Shown: in pieces, positions 41,334 through 52,874 of the stretch
Layout of the letters: every line of letters starts with the position of its first letter
Position numbering within the stretch: the first letter of the stretch is position 1
Assembly: GCA_027924585.1 (NCBI GenBank)
Contig: BSBM01001068.1
Location: 1,456,501-1,520,500, forward strand
Length of the DNA: 64,000 nt
Origin: Larix kaempferi
Lineage: Eukaryota; Streptophyta; Pinopsida; Pinales; Pinaceae
Direction: 5' to 3'
The notes under the pieces: model-generated
The model's input: only the letters and a program-made list of their open reading frames with translations
Database searches by the model: none
Told to the model about the DNA's origin: nothing
Program-made: the position numbers and the translations under genes

Positions 41334-41963
41334 CTATGCAAAGTACTGCTTTAAAGCGAGGACATTGAGAGGGAGAATTACTTCCTCTCCTTGGAGGTCT
41401 TTCAGCTTATAGTTTTCAATCATAGTTTTCTTAAGGATCCGGATGAGGTTTTTGTTTGAAGATTCAGCTAACCCGTTTCCTTGGGGGTAGTAATTGGCTG
41501 AATAGTGTAACTTAATTCCTCTTTCATAAACAAACTCATTTATCTTAAAAGATGAAAAATAAATTGCATTATCAAAGACTAGGAAAATTGGAACCCCAAA
41601 CCTGGTTATGATGTTTTCTTTTAAGAAGCTGATAACTGCATCCTCGTTGATTTTGCGCAACGGGATAGCCTCTATCCATCTTGTAAAATAGTCTATGGAT
41701 GTCAAGATATATCGGTGCTGCAAAGAAGAATTCAGTTTTATCTCCCCAATGACATCTATGCCCCATTGTTCAAAAGGTTCCGAGATAATAACTGGCTGCA
41801 ATGGTCCCGCTGCTTTCGGTAATTTCCCAGCACTCCTTTGGCACACATCACAATTTTGTGCATAGGCATGAGAATATTTAAACAAGGTAGTCCAATAATA
41901 TCTAGCCCTTAGTATTTTGTGAGCTGTCGTATCTTCGGAATAATGTCCCCCGAGAAGGGCCAT
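41334..41963 (-). pseudogene. Tat integrase, C-terminally truncated
   Basis: The minus-strand frame carries the zinc finger end (CDVCQRSAGK), then the catalytic core with WGIDVIGEI (first D), VFDNAIYF (second D) and GLAESSNKNL (E). After KTMIENYK, where integrases normally continue for well over 100 residues, the frame passes into LKDLQGEEVILPLNVL and stops at 41334, so most of the C-terminal part is missing. It is joined to the upstream finger half (42147-41902) by a frameshift near 41955. Integrase inserts cDNA; this copy could not. Confidence 0.85.
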
Positions 41964-42159
41964 CGTGTAATGCTTTGACTACTTTGTTTGCATCCTCCCT
42001 CTCTAGACATCTAAAAAAAATGCCATCATAATTCTTTCTGAAGAGTACTCCATCAATGGTCTGGTAAGCTGCTGATTTCAAACAGAGTTCCCTTCTTTGC
42101 TTAGAACTCCAATGCTCTGGTAGGTACCCTTGCTGTAAGTAATGCACTAAGTCCCTATA

Positions 42160-43829
42160 CTAGGATTCAGGAGTTGTAAAAATAGGGCATACCTAAACTG
42201 TATTTATCTCAGCTCCATTTTCCCAATCTTGCTCTTCATCAACTGGATGTTCAGTGAGAAATTTACATAGGCCTTGACCTTTGATGATGGTGGTTGTTTT
42301 AAATTCTAAATCATATTCTTGGAGAGCGGTGACCCAATTTCCTCTTCTTTCTCCCAATTCCTTTTGAACGAAAAGGGATTTGATGGATGGATGGGGAACT
42401 ACAATTTTAGTTATGTTCTTAAGAATATATGGCCTAAACTACTTTACTTCTTTGAATACGGCGTATGCCTATTTTTCTACAATAGGATAGTTCAATTCAG
42501 CGCCTTGCAGACCAGTGCTCATAAAAGAAATTGGGTATTCATCTCCTGATTCTACCTTTTACGTGAGCACAACTGCGAGAGAGTCATCTGAGGAAAAGGT
42601 ATATAAAATAAAATATTTTTCAAAGTCCAGACTTCTTAGAGAGGGAGAATTAGTTATGGCTGCTTTGATATATTTAAATGCATCCTTTTCTAATTCTGTC
42701 CATTTGAACTGTACGCTTTGCTTGACCATTTGATGCAAAGGTTTAATGTTTTGAATGAAATCAGGAACAAACCTTCGAACAAAATTGATAGTGCCCATAA
42801 ATGACTGCATCGATTTTTTGTTGTGGGGCATAAGAATTTTATTGATAACTTGCACTCTCTCTTGATCTATCGAAATTCCCTTTTTTGAAATGATGTGACT
42901 CAGAAGCTTTCCCTCAAGAATGGCGAAAACACTTTTCTTGGGGTTTAAAGAGATACCATACTTTCTGCAACGGTCAAAAATTTGTTTCAAATGGAACACA
43001 TGGTCTTCTCTCTTCTTTGAGAAAACTGTCACATCATATAGATAGACTACAACACAATGATTGCCCAATCCTCGAAAGGCAATGTCCATGGCTCACTGGA
43101 AAGTAGCTCCTACATTTATCAAGCTGAACGGCATTCTTCGGTATGCAAACGTTCCCCACTTAGTGTGGAAAGTAGTCTTAAGACGATCTTCTTCTGCTAC
43201 CAACACTTGATTGTAACCAGAGAAACCATCTAGGAGAGAGAAAAGTTCTGATCCTGATACCATCTGTAGAATTTGTTCCATTGAAGGCACGGGATAGTTA
43301 TCTTCGTCAGAGGCTCTGTTTAAATTTATGAAATATACACATAGTCTTATTTCTCCTGACTTCTTCCTTATGGGAACTAGATTATCGACCCATTCCGAGT
43401 GTAGGACCTTAAAAATGATCTTGGCATCTAGTAATTTCTTCAACTCGCTTTGAATTAAAGGTTCGAGATTCGGGTGCATTCTTCTTAACTGCTACTGAAA
43501 TGGCTTAATGCCTTCCTTCATTGGTATGACATGCTGAATGATACGAGTATCATATGTTTTCAAATATTCATAAATCCAAGCAAACACATCGTTATATTGC
43601 CGAAAAAGATTGATGAACTTATCTCTTTCACCTAGTGAACAACATTTACCATGATTAACATACTTTGGTTCAGTTTCTGTGCCTAGGTTTACTAATTCTT
43701 GGTGCATAGAGGAGCTATGATTTTTAACATTTGATGGCTTCTTGAATTTGCTCTACAAATCAAACAAACTTTCAAGTGATCTTACTCCCTTGGGAATGAA
43801 ATTTCCTTTGATTGCGTCCTTATTTTGTA
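42160..43829 (-). pseudogene. Tat reverse transcriptase and gypsy RNase H
   Basis: One minus-strand frame with scattered stops runs from the Athila insertion point (43829) to about 42160. It shows the RT fingers (EWVDNLVPIRKKSGEIRLCV), the palm (LFSLLDGFSGYNQVLVAEED, TKWGTFAYRRMPF) and the catalytic box as YLYDVTVFSKK, where the usual Y-x-D-D has become Y-x-Y-D. Then come the thumb (KKSMQSFMGTINFVRRFVPD) and the connection/RNase H (FILYTFSSDDSLAVVL, then decayed to about 42190). Upstream, FIPKGVRSLESLFDL links to the second RNase H across the Athila insertion. Loss of a catalytic Asp and the stops make it inactive. Confidence 0.88.
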
Positions 43830-43834
43830 GATCA
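43830..43834. repeat. Target-site duplication GATCA (left) of Athila-like element
   Basis: GATCA is repeated at 57166-57170. With the element and one copy removed, the Tat minus-strand frame is continuous across the junction. Confidence 0.93.
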
Positions 43835-45257
43835 TGTTGAGCCCAGAATTGGCCCTTTTTAGTCATCATTATTCATCTTTCCTGCCCCTGTCCTACACCA
43901 CTTATCATGGCAATCAGACCTATTGTCCTTACCTTATTCCCCAAATTACCAAGGTATGGCTGATCATTGTTTTATTTTATTAATGCTTATGATTGTGATA
44001 ATTAAAGCTATGCATCTCTCAAATTGTGCTAACATGTTGCGATTTATGAAGGTAGTTGAGACAAATGGATTGCAGGAAGATCGGGGATGAACAAGTCATG
44101 AAGAAAGGGATGTTCATTGCTTGTAGAGGGATCCTTGGGACTCAATTCATCAATCAAAGCACAGCTGTGACAGGGCAGCTGTAACAGAATTCGCTATCTT
44201 AAGTATGTTGCTGCTCGAGTCTAGTTGTGAGCTGGAAGGACCGCCACTCTTGGGTCAATTAATAACTTTCTCATATTTGGATGTTTCTGTTCTGCCACAC
44301 ATTGTAATAGCTAGTTATTTAGGGTGCCTGAAGATCAGAGATCTTCATGGCTGCCCAATTATAGGATTAGATGTTACGATTTGTATGTATAAATATGGGG
44401 AGTTGCCTCGACCCAGGGGTTGAACAACAGACAATTAATTTGTTGTATTAGCAGCTGAGCAAAACTATGTACTCATTCTTCAGTTAACATAAGGGGTTAC
44501 TTCTGAGCTAAAGAGTTGTGTTGTTCAGCCAGCATCTCTATGTGAAGGCTGGTCCCGTCTTCCACAGAGATTGCTGAGTTAAAATAGGATTTTGAATTTA
44601 TTATTGTGTGATGCTTTGTTCTTTCCTTTTGCACGCAGCAGCAATATTTATTGTGTGGATTTTCAGTAAAAGATTATCTTTCTGTGAGATTGGTGAATGG
44701 TGTAGAGTAACAGTCGACTGAGTAAGGTTTGCTTTATGCATTTCAATTGCTGTTTTACATAGCCGTGTTCATCTTCCAGCTAAGTTGTGATCCCATGAGC
44801 CCTTACAATTTATCTTTCTTGTTGTGTGTTGATTGATTTCCATTCTGCAATTCAATTTCTTAGAACAGTTGATTCAATCTTTTGCAATTGGATTTCTAGG
44901 TTAATGTTCAGCTTATGCTTTATGATTTCTAGATTGATTAGATCAGACAAGTGATTGTTCTAGAATACGAATGAGATTTCTTTTCTGTAATTGTTGATTA
45001 GATCTGATACTATTTCTCATTGATGCATGATAGAGATGAATTGAAGTATAGCAGTTAGAAGGCAATTGGGATTGCATAGATTTTTGGGGATGAACATGGA
45101 TGATAGAAGATAAAAGTATTCACTTCTAATGGTTTGGTGTTTAAGCATATACTGTGCACTTATCCTTTGAAATAAAAAGACTTCCTTGGGTTGACAATAA
45201 ATTTCATATGCTCTGTGTGTATTGGTAACAATTTATCTGCATATAGAGTGCTTGACA
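43835..45257 (+). repeat. 5' LTR of Athila-like element
   Basis: Starts TGTTGAGCCCAGAATTGG and ends GCTTGACA. It has the same length as the 3' LTR, and TATAAATA is at 44388-44395. Confidence 0.95.
44388..44395 (+). promoter_or_regulatory. TATA box, Athila 5' LTR
   Basis: TATAAATA followed by 'tggggagttgcctcg'. Identical at 56296-56303 in the 3' LTR. Confidence 0.7.
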
Positions 45258-45260
45258 TTT

Positions 45261-45278
45261 TGGCACCGTTGCCGGGGA
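45261..45278 (+). promoter_or_regulatory. Primer-binding site, Athila-like element
   Basis: TGGCACCGTTGCCGGGGA begins three bases after the LTR. It matches the complement of the Asp tRNA 3' end (canonical TGGCGCCGTTGCCGGGGA) with one change. Confidence 0.85.
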
Positions 45279-45350
45279 AAGGATAAAAATTAAACATTGA
45301 TCATTAGTTGCATCTGATAATTAATTCTTTGCTGAAATGATTTGGTTCGC

Positions 45351-47105
45351 ATGAATACAAGGAGGGTAAAACGCGATCACCTCCCAACTCCCAAAACCCC
45401 ACAAATTACTAACAGCGCAGGTGGTTCGGGTCGTGGTCGAGGACAACAATTGGGAAGAAGAACATTCATCGACGATCTTGTTGACAGAACTGATTCATCC
45501 ACCAGGGCTCGTCATCAAGAAACTCCTATCAGACAAAATCCTGCCGGTTCTGGAACGCCAACGTCCATGGTGGAGAATACAGGAGCAGTTGTGACTCCCT
45601 CATACACCCCTGCTAAGGAAGGAGCAGTTGACGCAGCTGTCACAACTGAATACGCAGCTGCTGCAACTGAAGAATACGCAGCTGTTACAACTGAGGAAAA
45701 GAACGCAGGAACGAACGAAGAAGAGGATAAAGAAGAAAAGATGGATAACAGACATGAGAACGAAGAGGAAGAGGCAATGGTAGAATACCATCATGAAAAT
45801 CACGCCCTGCCAGAAGGAACTACAGCTACATTACAATTTCCAATTCAGCAGCTAGAAGGGACAGCTCCTATGAAGAACATCTCACCATTAGTGTTGCCTC
45901 GCTTCCATGGCAGGGCAGCAGAAGATCCAGATGAGTTCCTTTTTGAATTTGATATCCTCTGTCGTAGCTATGATTATGTCACAGATGCTCAAAAGCTGAA
46001 ACTTTTTCCTGCCAACCTGAAGGACAATGCATTATGATGGTTCATGAGCCTTGGGGGAGGAACTGTTGCTAATTGGAATAAGATGAAGCAAGTATTCCTA
46101 GAGAAATATCAAGAATATTGCAACACCAGGGACAAAAGAGAGGAATTATTCAAGATGGTGCAGAAGGAGGATGAAAGTCTGGAGGATTTTGTAGAAAGGC
46201 TGCTGTACAATGTGCAAAGAGCTGGGCAGACGAACATGGGGCTTGATGTGCTCAAGATAATCTTACTTCGAGGGATCAGGGATGACTGTTTAGACATGTT
46301 AAATTTGTTAGGAAAGGGAGATATCTCCAAAGAGCCTTTTGAGACGATTGTGGAATTATGTAAGAGGTACTCCAGGGGATCTTCCAGGAATAATAAGCGA
46401 GATAAACGAGACAATATGGAACATGATGTCTTCGACAGAACTCAGAAGTCATCTAATGGAGGAGCTACACGTGCAAAGATAGGCAATCTCCTTGAAAATT
46501 TTAAAACAGAAATGATGAGCTCCATCTCTTCGGAGATTGATGTCTTGAAGGCCAAACAGAAACAGGCAGTGGAGGATATCACATTAGGTGTGTTCTGTCC
46601 CAGATGTAGCAAGAATCATCCACTGAAGGAATGCCCTCTTGACAAAATACAAGTATGTCAGCTGTGTGAGCTGAACCATGACATGAAGGAATGTCCCACA
46701 CTTCCTCAAGTGAAGGTTGTCCTGCAGGCATCAACTCCAGAAGTAGAATCAGCTTATTTCATTGCGCAGAAGAAACCTTGGCAGCCTCGAAATCAAGGTA
46801 TGCCTCCGGGCTCGTTTCCATTTTTGAATAATATGAACAATTGGAGTAATAATATGCAAAATATGAATACACAATTCCCTTCATATTATGCTCAGTGGAA
46901 TCCTTCTCATCCTGCAATGCAAAATTATAACTCATGGAGTCCTTGGACACAGCCACCACATCAACCTACGTCATGGTCTCCTGGATGGAGAAACTTCCAT
47001 CCTGGGAACCAGTTTCCTCAACCACCTCCACCTCAACAGTCACCATATTCTCCTCCATATCCTCAATTTCCTCAATTTCCTCAATATCCTCAATACCCAC
47101 CTCAG
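45351..47105 (+). pseudogene. gag: Athila gag
   Basis: The frame starts at ATG 45351 (MNTRRVKRDH), 93 nt after the LTR. An N-terminal disordered Glu/Ala/Thr-rich region (to about residue 180) contains repeated AAVTTEE-like units. The Gag capsid domain follows (LPRFHGRAAEDPDEFLFEFD, VFLEKYQEYC, FKMVQKEDESLEDFVERLLY), then two zinc-knuckle-like motifs (CPRCSKNHPLKEC and CQLCELNHDMKEC near residues 415 and 440) and a Pro/Gln/Tyr-rich tail. One internal stop, TGA 46035 between NAL and WFMSL, sits where an Arg codon (CGA) is expected. The next stops are at 47106 and 47112. Gag would build the particle that packages element RNA. Confidence 0.9.
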
Positions 47106-47114
47106 TAGTCGTAG

Positions 47115-50100
47115 CTGCAGCTGCAGAATAATCATGTTCCTAATATACCAATACGGCCTCAGCTGCCTGCCCAACCCAATCCTAACCCAAATAATAAAAT
47201 AGTCCATCAATTGGAGACTGTCAATATGCCGGCCTACTCTCTTTCCCCTGTACCTTGTAATGATATTCGTCTACGATCTGGGAAGATAATAGAACCTGTA
47301 ATTACAGAATATATTCCACCTTCTGTACATGAAAAAGGAGAGAGTTCACAGCATCCATCTGATCTGGTTCCTATCACTGAAGGTGCTGAGCATTCCTTAG
47401 ATGGGACGGCTGAAACATTAAATGAGAAATCAGATAATACACAGCCTACCCAGTTGGTGAGGCAACCACCATACCCTGAGAGACTAATGCTACCAAAAAT
47501 AGGGGGGAAACCTCAGTTCAACCTCCTAGGAGAGCTGAAGAATCTTTATGTTAAAATCCCCCTTCTTCAAGCCCTTCAAGATGTGCCTATTTATGCTAAA
47601 ACAGTTCGGGATCTGTGCACTAAGAAACCAAGGAGGAAACCTAGAGATCCTCCCACTGTTCACGTCATAGGGAATTTATCTGCTTTAATAACAGGAAAAA
47701 CCCCCGTGACCAAGTATGACGACCCTGGAAATCCTACTGTCACTGTACATATAGGACAAACGCAGATACCTAATGTACTAGTCGACTTAGGAGCAGCGAT
47801 CAATGTCATAACAATTGAGACTGTAAAGAAGCTGGGACTCACTAATTTCAGGCCGACCCCTACCATTTTAGAATTGGTAGATAGATCCACCATTAGACCC
47901 GAAGGGATTCTGGACGACCTTGTCATCTCAGTGGATTCGTGGGAATACCCTGCTGACTTTTTTATATTGCAACCAAAATCACAGCTGGGAGGACATCCAT
48001 TGATCCTGGGGAGGCCTTGGTTGGCCACAGCTGATGCTTGCATCAGCTGTCGATCTGGGTCCATGACTATATCTAATGGTATGGAAACCAAAAACCTCAC
48101 CCTGTATCCTCTAGCATGGCCGAGCTTAGAAGCTGAAACTTCCCTTTGGATAGAACAGGAAGAGGAGGAGGATGTTCAGCCACTATTAACAATAGGGAAG
48201 GCCTTAACTTTTAAAAATGAAACAGAAGATGATGCCATCACTAATTTCATTAGCGAATCTGCTTCAGTGGATAAAGAAGTCTATCAAATCCTGAACATTA
48301 CCCTTGGTAAGGAAGAACAAGAAAATCTTATGGAGGAAACATTGGTTGGTGATACAAACATAATTCCAGTTTTGAAAAATTCAAAAAGCATTCCTATTGA
48401 GGTAGAGCCTGGAAGAACTTTGAATATCAACCCTGATCTCTCCTCAGAAGAACAGATGCGCCTAATCAGTCTCTTGAAGGAACGCAAGGGGGAATTCGCC
48501 TGGGAATATACAGACATGAAGGGTATCCCTTCTAATATGTGCACTCATCATATTTACATTAAAAACGATTCCCGGCCTGTATGTCAACCCCAACGACGCA
48601 TGAACCCAAATCTAAGGGATATAGTGAAGGAGGAAATCCAGAAACTTTTGGAAGCAGGCTTTATCTATCCTATTTCAGATAGTGAGTGGGTTTCGCCACT
48701 TGTAATTGTGCCCAAGAAAAATGGTAAATGGAGAGTCTGTGTTGATTATAGGGAGCTGAACAAAGCCACACAAAAGGATCATTTTCCTTTGCCCTTTATT
48801 GACCAAGTACTTGATACCCTATCAGGGAAGAAGTTCTTCTCCTTCTTGGATGGGTTCAGCGGGTACAACCAAATTCAGATTGCTCCTGAGGACCAGGATA
48901 AGACCACCTTCACCTGCCCCTGGGGAACATTTTCCTACAGGGTGCTTCCCTTTGGTTTATGTAATGCACCAGCAACGTTCCAAAGAGCTGTAATTGGCAT
49001 ATTCTCTGAATTGGTTAATGATAGTATGGAAGTCTTTATGGATGATTTTACTCCCTATGGCAAGGATTTTGAGGAAGCACTGGAAAATTTAAAGAAGGTT
49101 TTAATTCGCTGTGAACAAGCTCGCCTCTCATTAAGCACTGAAAAATGCCATATGATGATGAGTGAGGGGGTGGTATTAGGACATTTCATCTCTACCGATG
49201 GCATTCAGGTGTATCCTTCAAAAATTAAGGTGATAAAAAATATACCTGCTCCTTCAACGCAGAAAGAAGTGCGAAGTTTTCTGGGACACGCTAGATATTA
49301 CAGGAGGTTTATAGAAAACTTCTCCAAACTTGCTTCCCCTTTGTTTTCATTGTTAATGAAGGATGCACAGTTTGTGTGGAGTGAAGCATGCCAGACAGCA
49401 TTTGATAAGCTTAAGGAGAAGCTGTCCACAGCCCCTATCCTAAGGGGACCTAATTGGACCATACCTTTTCACATTTCTTCAGATGCTTCTGATACTGCCA
49501 TTGGAGCAGTATTAGGATAGCAGGATGGTCAAGTACCTTATGCCATCTATTATGTTAGTAAAAACTTAGCCCCTGCTGAACTTAATTATACTGTAACTGA
49601 AAAAGAATTCCTTGCTATTGTTTATTCTATTAATAAGTTTCGGCATTACATTACTGGATATCCTACATTTGTGCACACTGACCACTCTGCCATTTAGTAT
49701 TTGACGAACAAACCTGTCACCAATGCCAGAGTAACCAGGTGGCTTTTATTATTACAGGAATTTGATATTACCATTATAGATAAACCTGGAAAAGAAAATG
49801 TTGTTGCTGATTTTTTATCATGATTTACTAACAGTGATGACAGTTCGCCTGTTGAGGATTCTTTCCCAGATGAACATTTATTCGCACTCTCAGCTCATTC
49901 ACCCTGGTATGCAGACATTGCTAATTATTTGGTTGCAGGAAAGCTCCCGCCACATATGTCTAAACGAGAGAAGAGAAAAATCATCCAGCAAAGTGCTAGG
50001 TATTGTTGGCTCAATGGCCATCTCTTTTACACAGGACCCGATCTTGAGATTAGAAGATGTGTAAGGGAAGATGAGATCTTTCATATATTGAAGGCCTGTC

Positions 50101-51248
50101 ATGATGAACCTTGTGGAGGACACTTTGCAGACAAAAGAACAGGGCATAAAGCACTGCGGATGGGCTACTATTGGCCGACACTGTTCAGGGATGCTAAAAG
50201 ATATGTTCAGTCCTGTGACAGCTGCCAAAGGATGGGCCAACCTAATAAAACAGATCAGATGCCTTTATAGCCCCAAGTGGTACTAGAACCATTTGACAGA
50301 TGGGCGTTGGATTTTGTTGGCCCTATCAACCCTCCTTCCAAACAGAAGGTTTACATTCTGGTGTGTACAGATTACATGACCAAGTGGGTAGAAGCTGTAG
50401 CTTTGGCTAAGGCTAATGACCAGGCGGTGATTGATTTTCTGTACAGTGAAATCTTTACCCGCTTTGGGGTACCAAAGGAAGTAGTCACTGATGGGGGACC
50501 GCAATTCATCTCACACCAATTTGAGTCCTTGCTCCGGAAGTATCATGTGCAGCATAGGATAGCTTCACCTTACCACCCCCAGGCCAATGGTCAGGTGGAA
50601 AGTACTAATAAATTTATTGAAGCAATCCTTACTAAAACAGTTAAAAGCCATCGAAAGGATTGGGCTGACAGGCTTCCAGAAGCACTGTGGGCATATCACA
50701 CAACTTGGCGCAACACCACAGGGTTCTCTCCTTATGATCTGGTGTATGGAAAGAGTGCCATCTTTCCAATTGAATTTGAGATCAAGACCCTGAAAACAGC
50801 CACCGAAATGAATCTAGATGTAACAGAAGCCCATAAGAGAAGATTGAATCAATTAAATGAACTAGACGAGAAACGGTTAGCTGCAGTAGACTAGACTGTG
50901 TTGCTCCAGCAACAGAGATCCAAATGGCATGACCGATTCATCAAAAAGAAAATCTTCCATGAAGGAGACTGGGCACTATTATACGACTCCAGATTCAAGA
51001 AGGATTTTAAAGGAAAATTACATACAATATGGCTGGGTCCATATTTGGTCGACAGGGTATTTGACAACGGCACTGTTCGCCTAGTGACCATTGATGAAAA
51101 CCATATACCATTACTTGCTAACAGCCACAGACTGCAACTGTATCATAAGCCCATCTCAAAAGAGGCATTCGTTTCACAAATTGCTGCCGATCCAGATTAT
51201 CAGTTGGCACCGGAGCAGGAATTTTTCTCTGCCTTTGCAAATCCTTAA
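47115..51248 (+). pseudogene. pol: Athila pol (protease, RT, RNase H, integrase)
   Basis: It is in the same frame as gag, so gag-pol was one open frame. Order: protease with LVDLGAAINVIT (about 47780) and PLILGRPWLAT; RT with GKWRVCVDYRELNKAT (48725), FSFLDGFSGYNQIQIAPED and the catalytic VFMDDFTPYG (49032); RNase H from about 49430; integrase HHCC finger (HDEPCGGHFADK...CDSCQRMG, 50100-50240); core with WALDFVGP, TDGGPQF and GQVESTN; then a C-terminal DNA-binding region with GPYLVDRVFDNGTVRLV. Stops at 49518 (TAG), 49695 (TAG), 49821 (TGA), 50268 (TAG) and 50892 (TAG). There are no frameshifts in 4.1 kb. Ends at TAA 51246. Confidence 0.92.
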
Positions 51249-51430
51249 AACTGAAAATCGTATTTGCTATACATAAATAATTCCCTGCTGTAGCGTATAA
51301 TTGTTGTTTTTTTTCCTCTTTGCATTTGATCTTTTTGTTTGCTGTCATTTTCCAAAAATTTTTAGGGAAGCGCCAGGAGAACGACCAGTTTGGGCCCGTC
51401 AAGCAAATATCTCCTAGCGCCGTCCTTACT

Positions 51431-51452
51431 AAAAAAAAAAAAAAAAAAAAAA
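51431..51452 (+). repeat. Poly(A) tract (22 A)
   Basis: Uninterrupted A run about 180 nt after the pol stop and just before the CAGCTG-rich array. It may have grown by slippage. It is not a genomic poly(A) tail of a LINE, since the surrounding element is continuous. Confidence 0.7.
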
Positions 51453-52310
51453 TCCGGCAGCTGCAACATATTTTCCGGCAGCTGCAACATATTTTCCGGC
51501 AGCTGTATATCTTTTCCGGCAACCATGTTATCATTTCCCAGCAGCCGCAAATCCATTTTCCCGCCTGCCGACAATCCTTTCTGGCAGCTGCAACATCGGC
51601 AGCTGCAACATCTTTTTTTGCAGCTGCCACCCTCATTTTCCCGCAGCTGCCACCTCATCTCCCAGCAGCCGTAATACCATTTTCCCGCCTGTTGACAATC
51701 CTTTCTGGCAGCTGCAACATCGGCGGTTGCAACATCTTTTTCCGCAGCTGCCACCTCATTTTCCCGTAGCTGCCACCTCATCTCCCAGCAGCCGTAATAC
51801 CATTTTTTTGCCTGCCGACAATCCTTTCTGGCAGCTGCAACATCGGCGGCTGCAACATCGGCAGCTACAACATCTTTTTCCGCAGCTACCACCTCATTTT
51901 CCCGTAGCTGCCACCTCATTTACCAGCCACTGCCACATCATTTCCCAGCATCTGCGTTATCGTTTACCGTTGACCGTAAATCATTCTTCCCGGCAGCCGT
52001 TAATCCTTTTTCCGACGGCTGTGAATCATTCCCGGCAGCTGCCATTTCTTTTCAGCGGCTGCAACATCATGTCATAGCGGCTGCAACATATTTCTCATAG
52101 TCGTAAAATTTTTCCCACCAGCTGTAATTTTTTTCCACCACCGTAAAACTTTGTCGTGACAGCCGTAATTTTCCCGATACCATAAATCCTTTTTCCGGCT
52201 GCCGTGAATTTTTTTTTCCGGTGGCTGCAACTCCTTTCCCGTCGGCTGCAACATATTTTTTTTTGGCGACTGCAACATCTATTTCGTCGGCCGTGCTATC
52301 ATTTTTTTTG
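51453..52310 (+). repeat. CAGCTG-rich tandem array in Athila spacer
   Basis: Dense 'cggcagctgcaacat' and 'gcagctgccacctcat' subunits of ~20 bp are organised into a ~123-bp higher unit. The phrase 'acaatcctttctggcagctg' recurs at 51571, 51695 and 51818. It decays toward 52300. Open frames on both strands across it are repeat by-products. Confidence 0.85.
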
Positions 52311-52874
52311 GCAACTTGCAGTCATAACTCCCGTGTTAACAGAAGAATTGTTTCAAACCTGCTAATCATGGTGTTGATTCACCTCAGTCGTGCCGGCGAA
52401 TTCATCATTCCAACCCCGAGGACGCGATGGTTTGTATTTCACCGACGGAAGAAATTATTACCTTATCCAAGTCATCATGATCACACGTCTGACTGTGCAC
52501 AAGCTCGGCTCTGTGACGTCACCAACTGCATGCTCCACCAGTTTTCGCAACTTTCCGACGCACAGTTTTATGAGGTATGGCTTTCATTTATCATGTGATT
52601 AAGCATTGATATCATTTAAACGATATTAGTCGTACCTTCACTTGTACCACCATTTATACCTGATTAAACCTTTCCCTCGTACGACGTAACATTAATAACT
52701 GCCACCTTCCCCAATTTGGCATGGAAATTTCAAATGCTTTTCTGTGCCCAACTTTCCAAATTTGCTCATTCGCTCAACGTCTCCGCTCAACGATTCGTGC
52801 ATCCTCTGTACTGCAACTTCCATTCTGGGATCCTGTAATCTGTGGAATAGCAGTTTCAACTTGCATCCAGGACC
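52311..52874. other. Athila spacer before the env-position ORF
   Basis: Short overlapping open frames (52221-52602 and 52744-52986) with peptide text such as NYYLIQVIMITRL may be remnants of an N-terminal exon. I cannot assign a domain. Confidence 0.35.

Noticed and set aside
47660-48100. Minus-strand open frame of 146 codons
   Set aside because: Antisense shadow of the Athila protease region, which has clear family motifs on the + strand.
51118-51919. Long open frames on both strands (up to 185 codons)
   Set aside because: They are produced by the CAGCTG-rich tandem array and the pol 3' end. The peptides are low-complexity repeats with no independent coding evidence.
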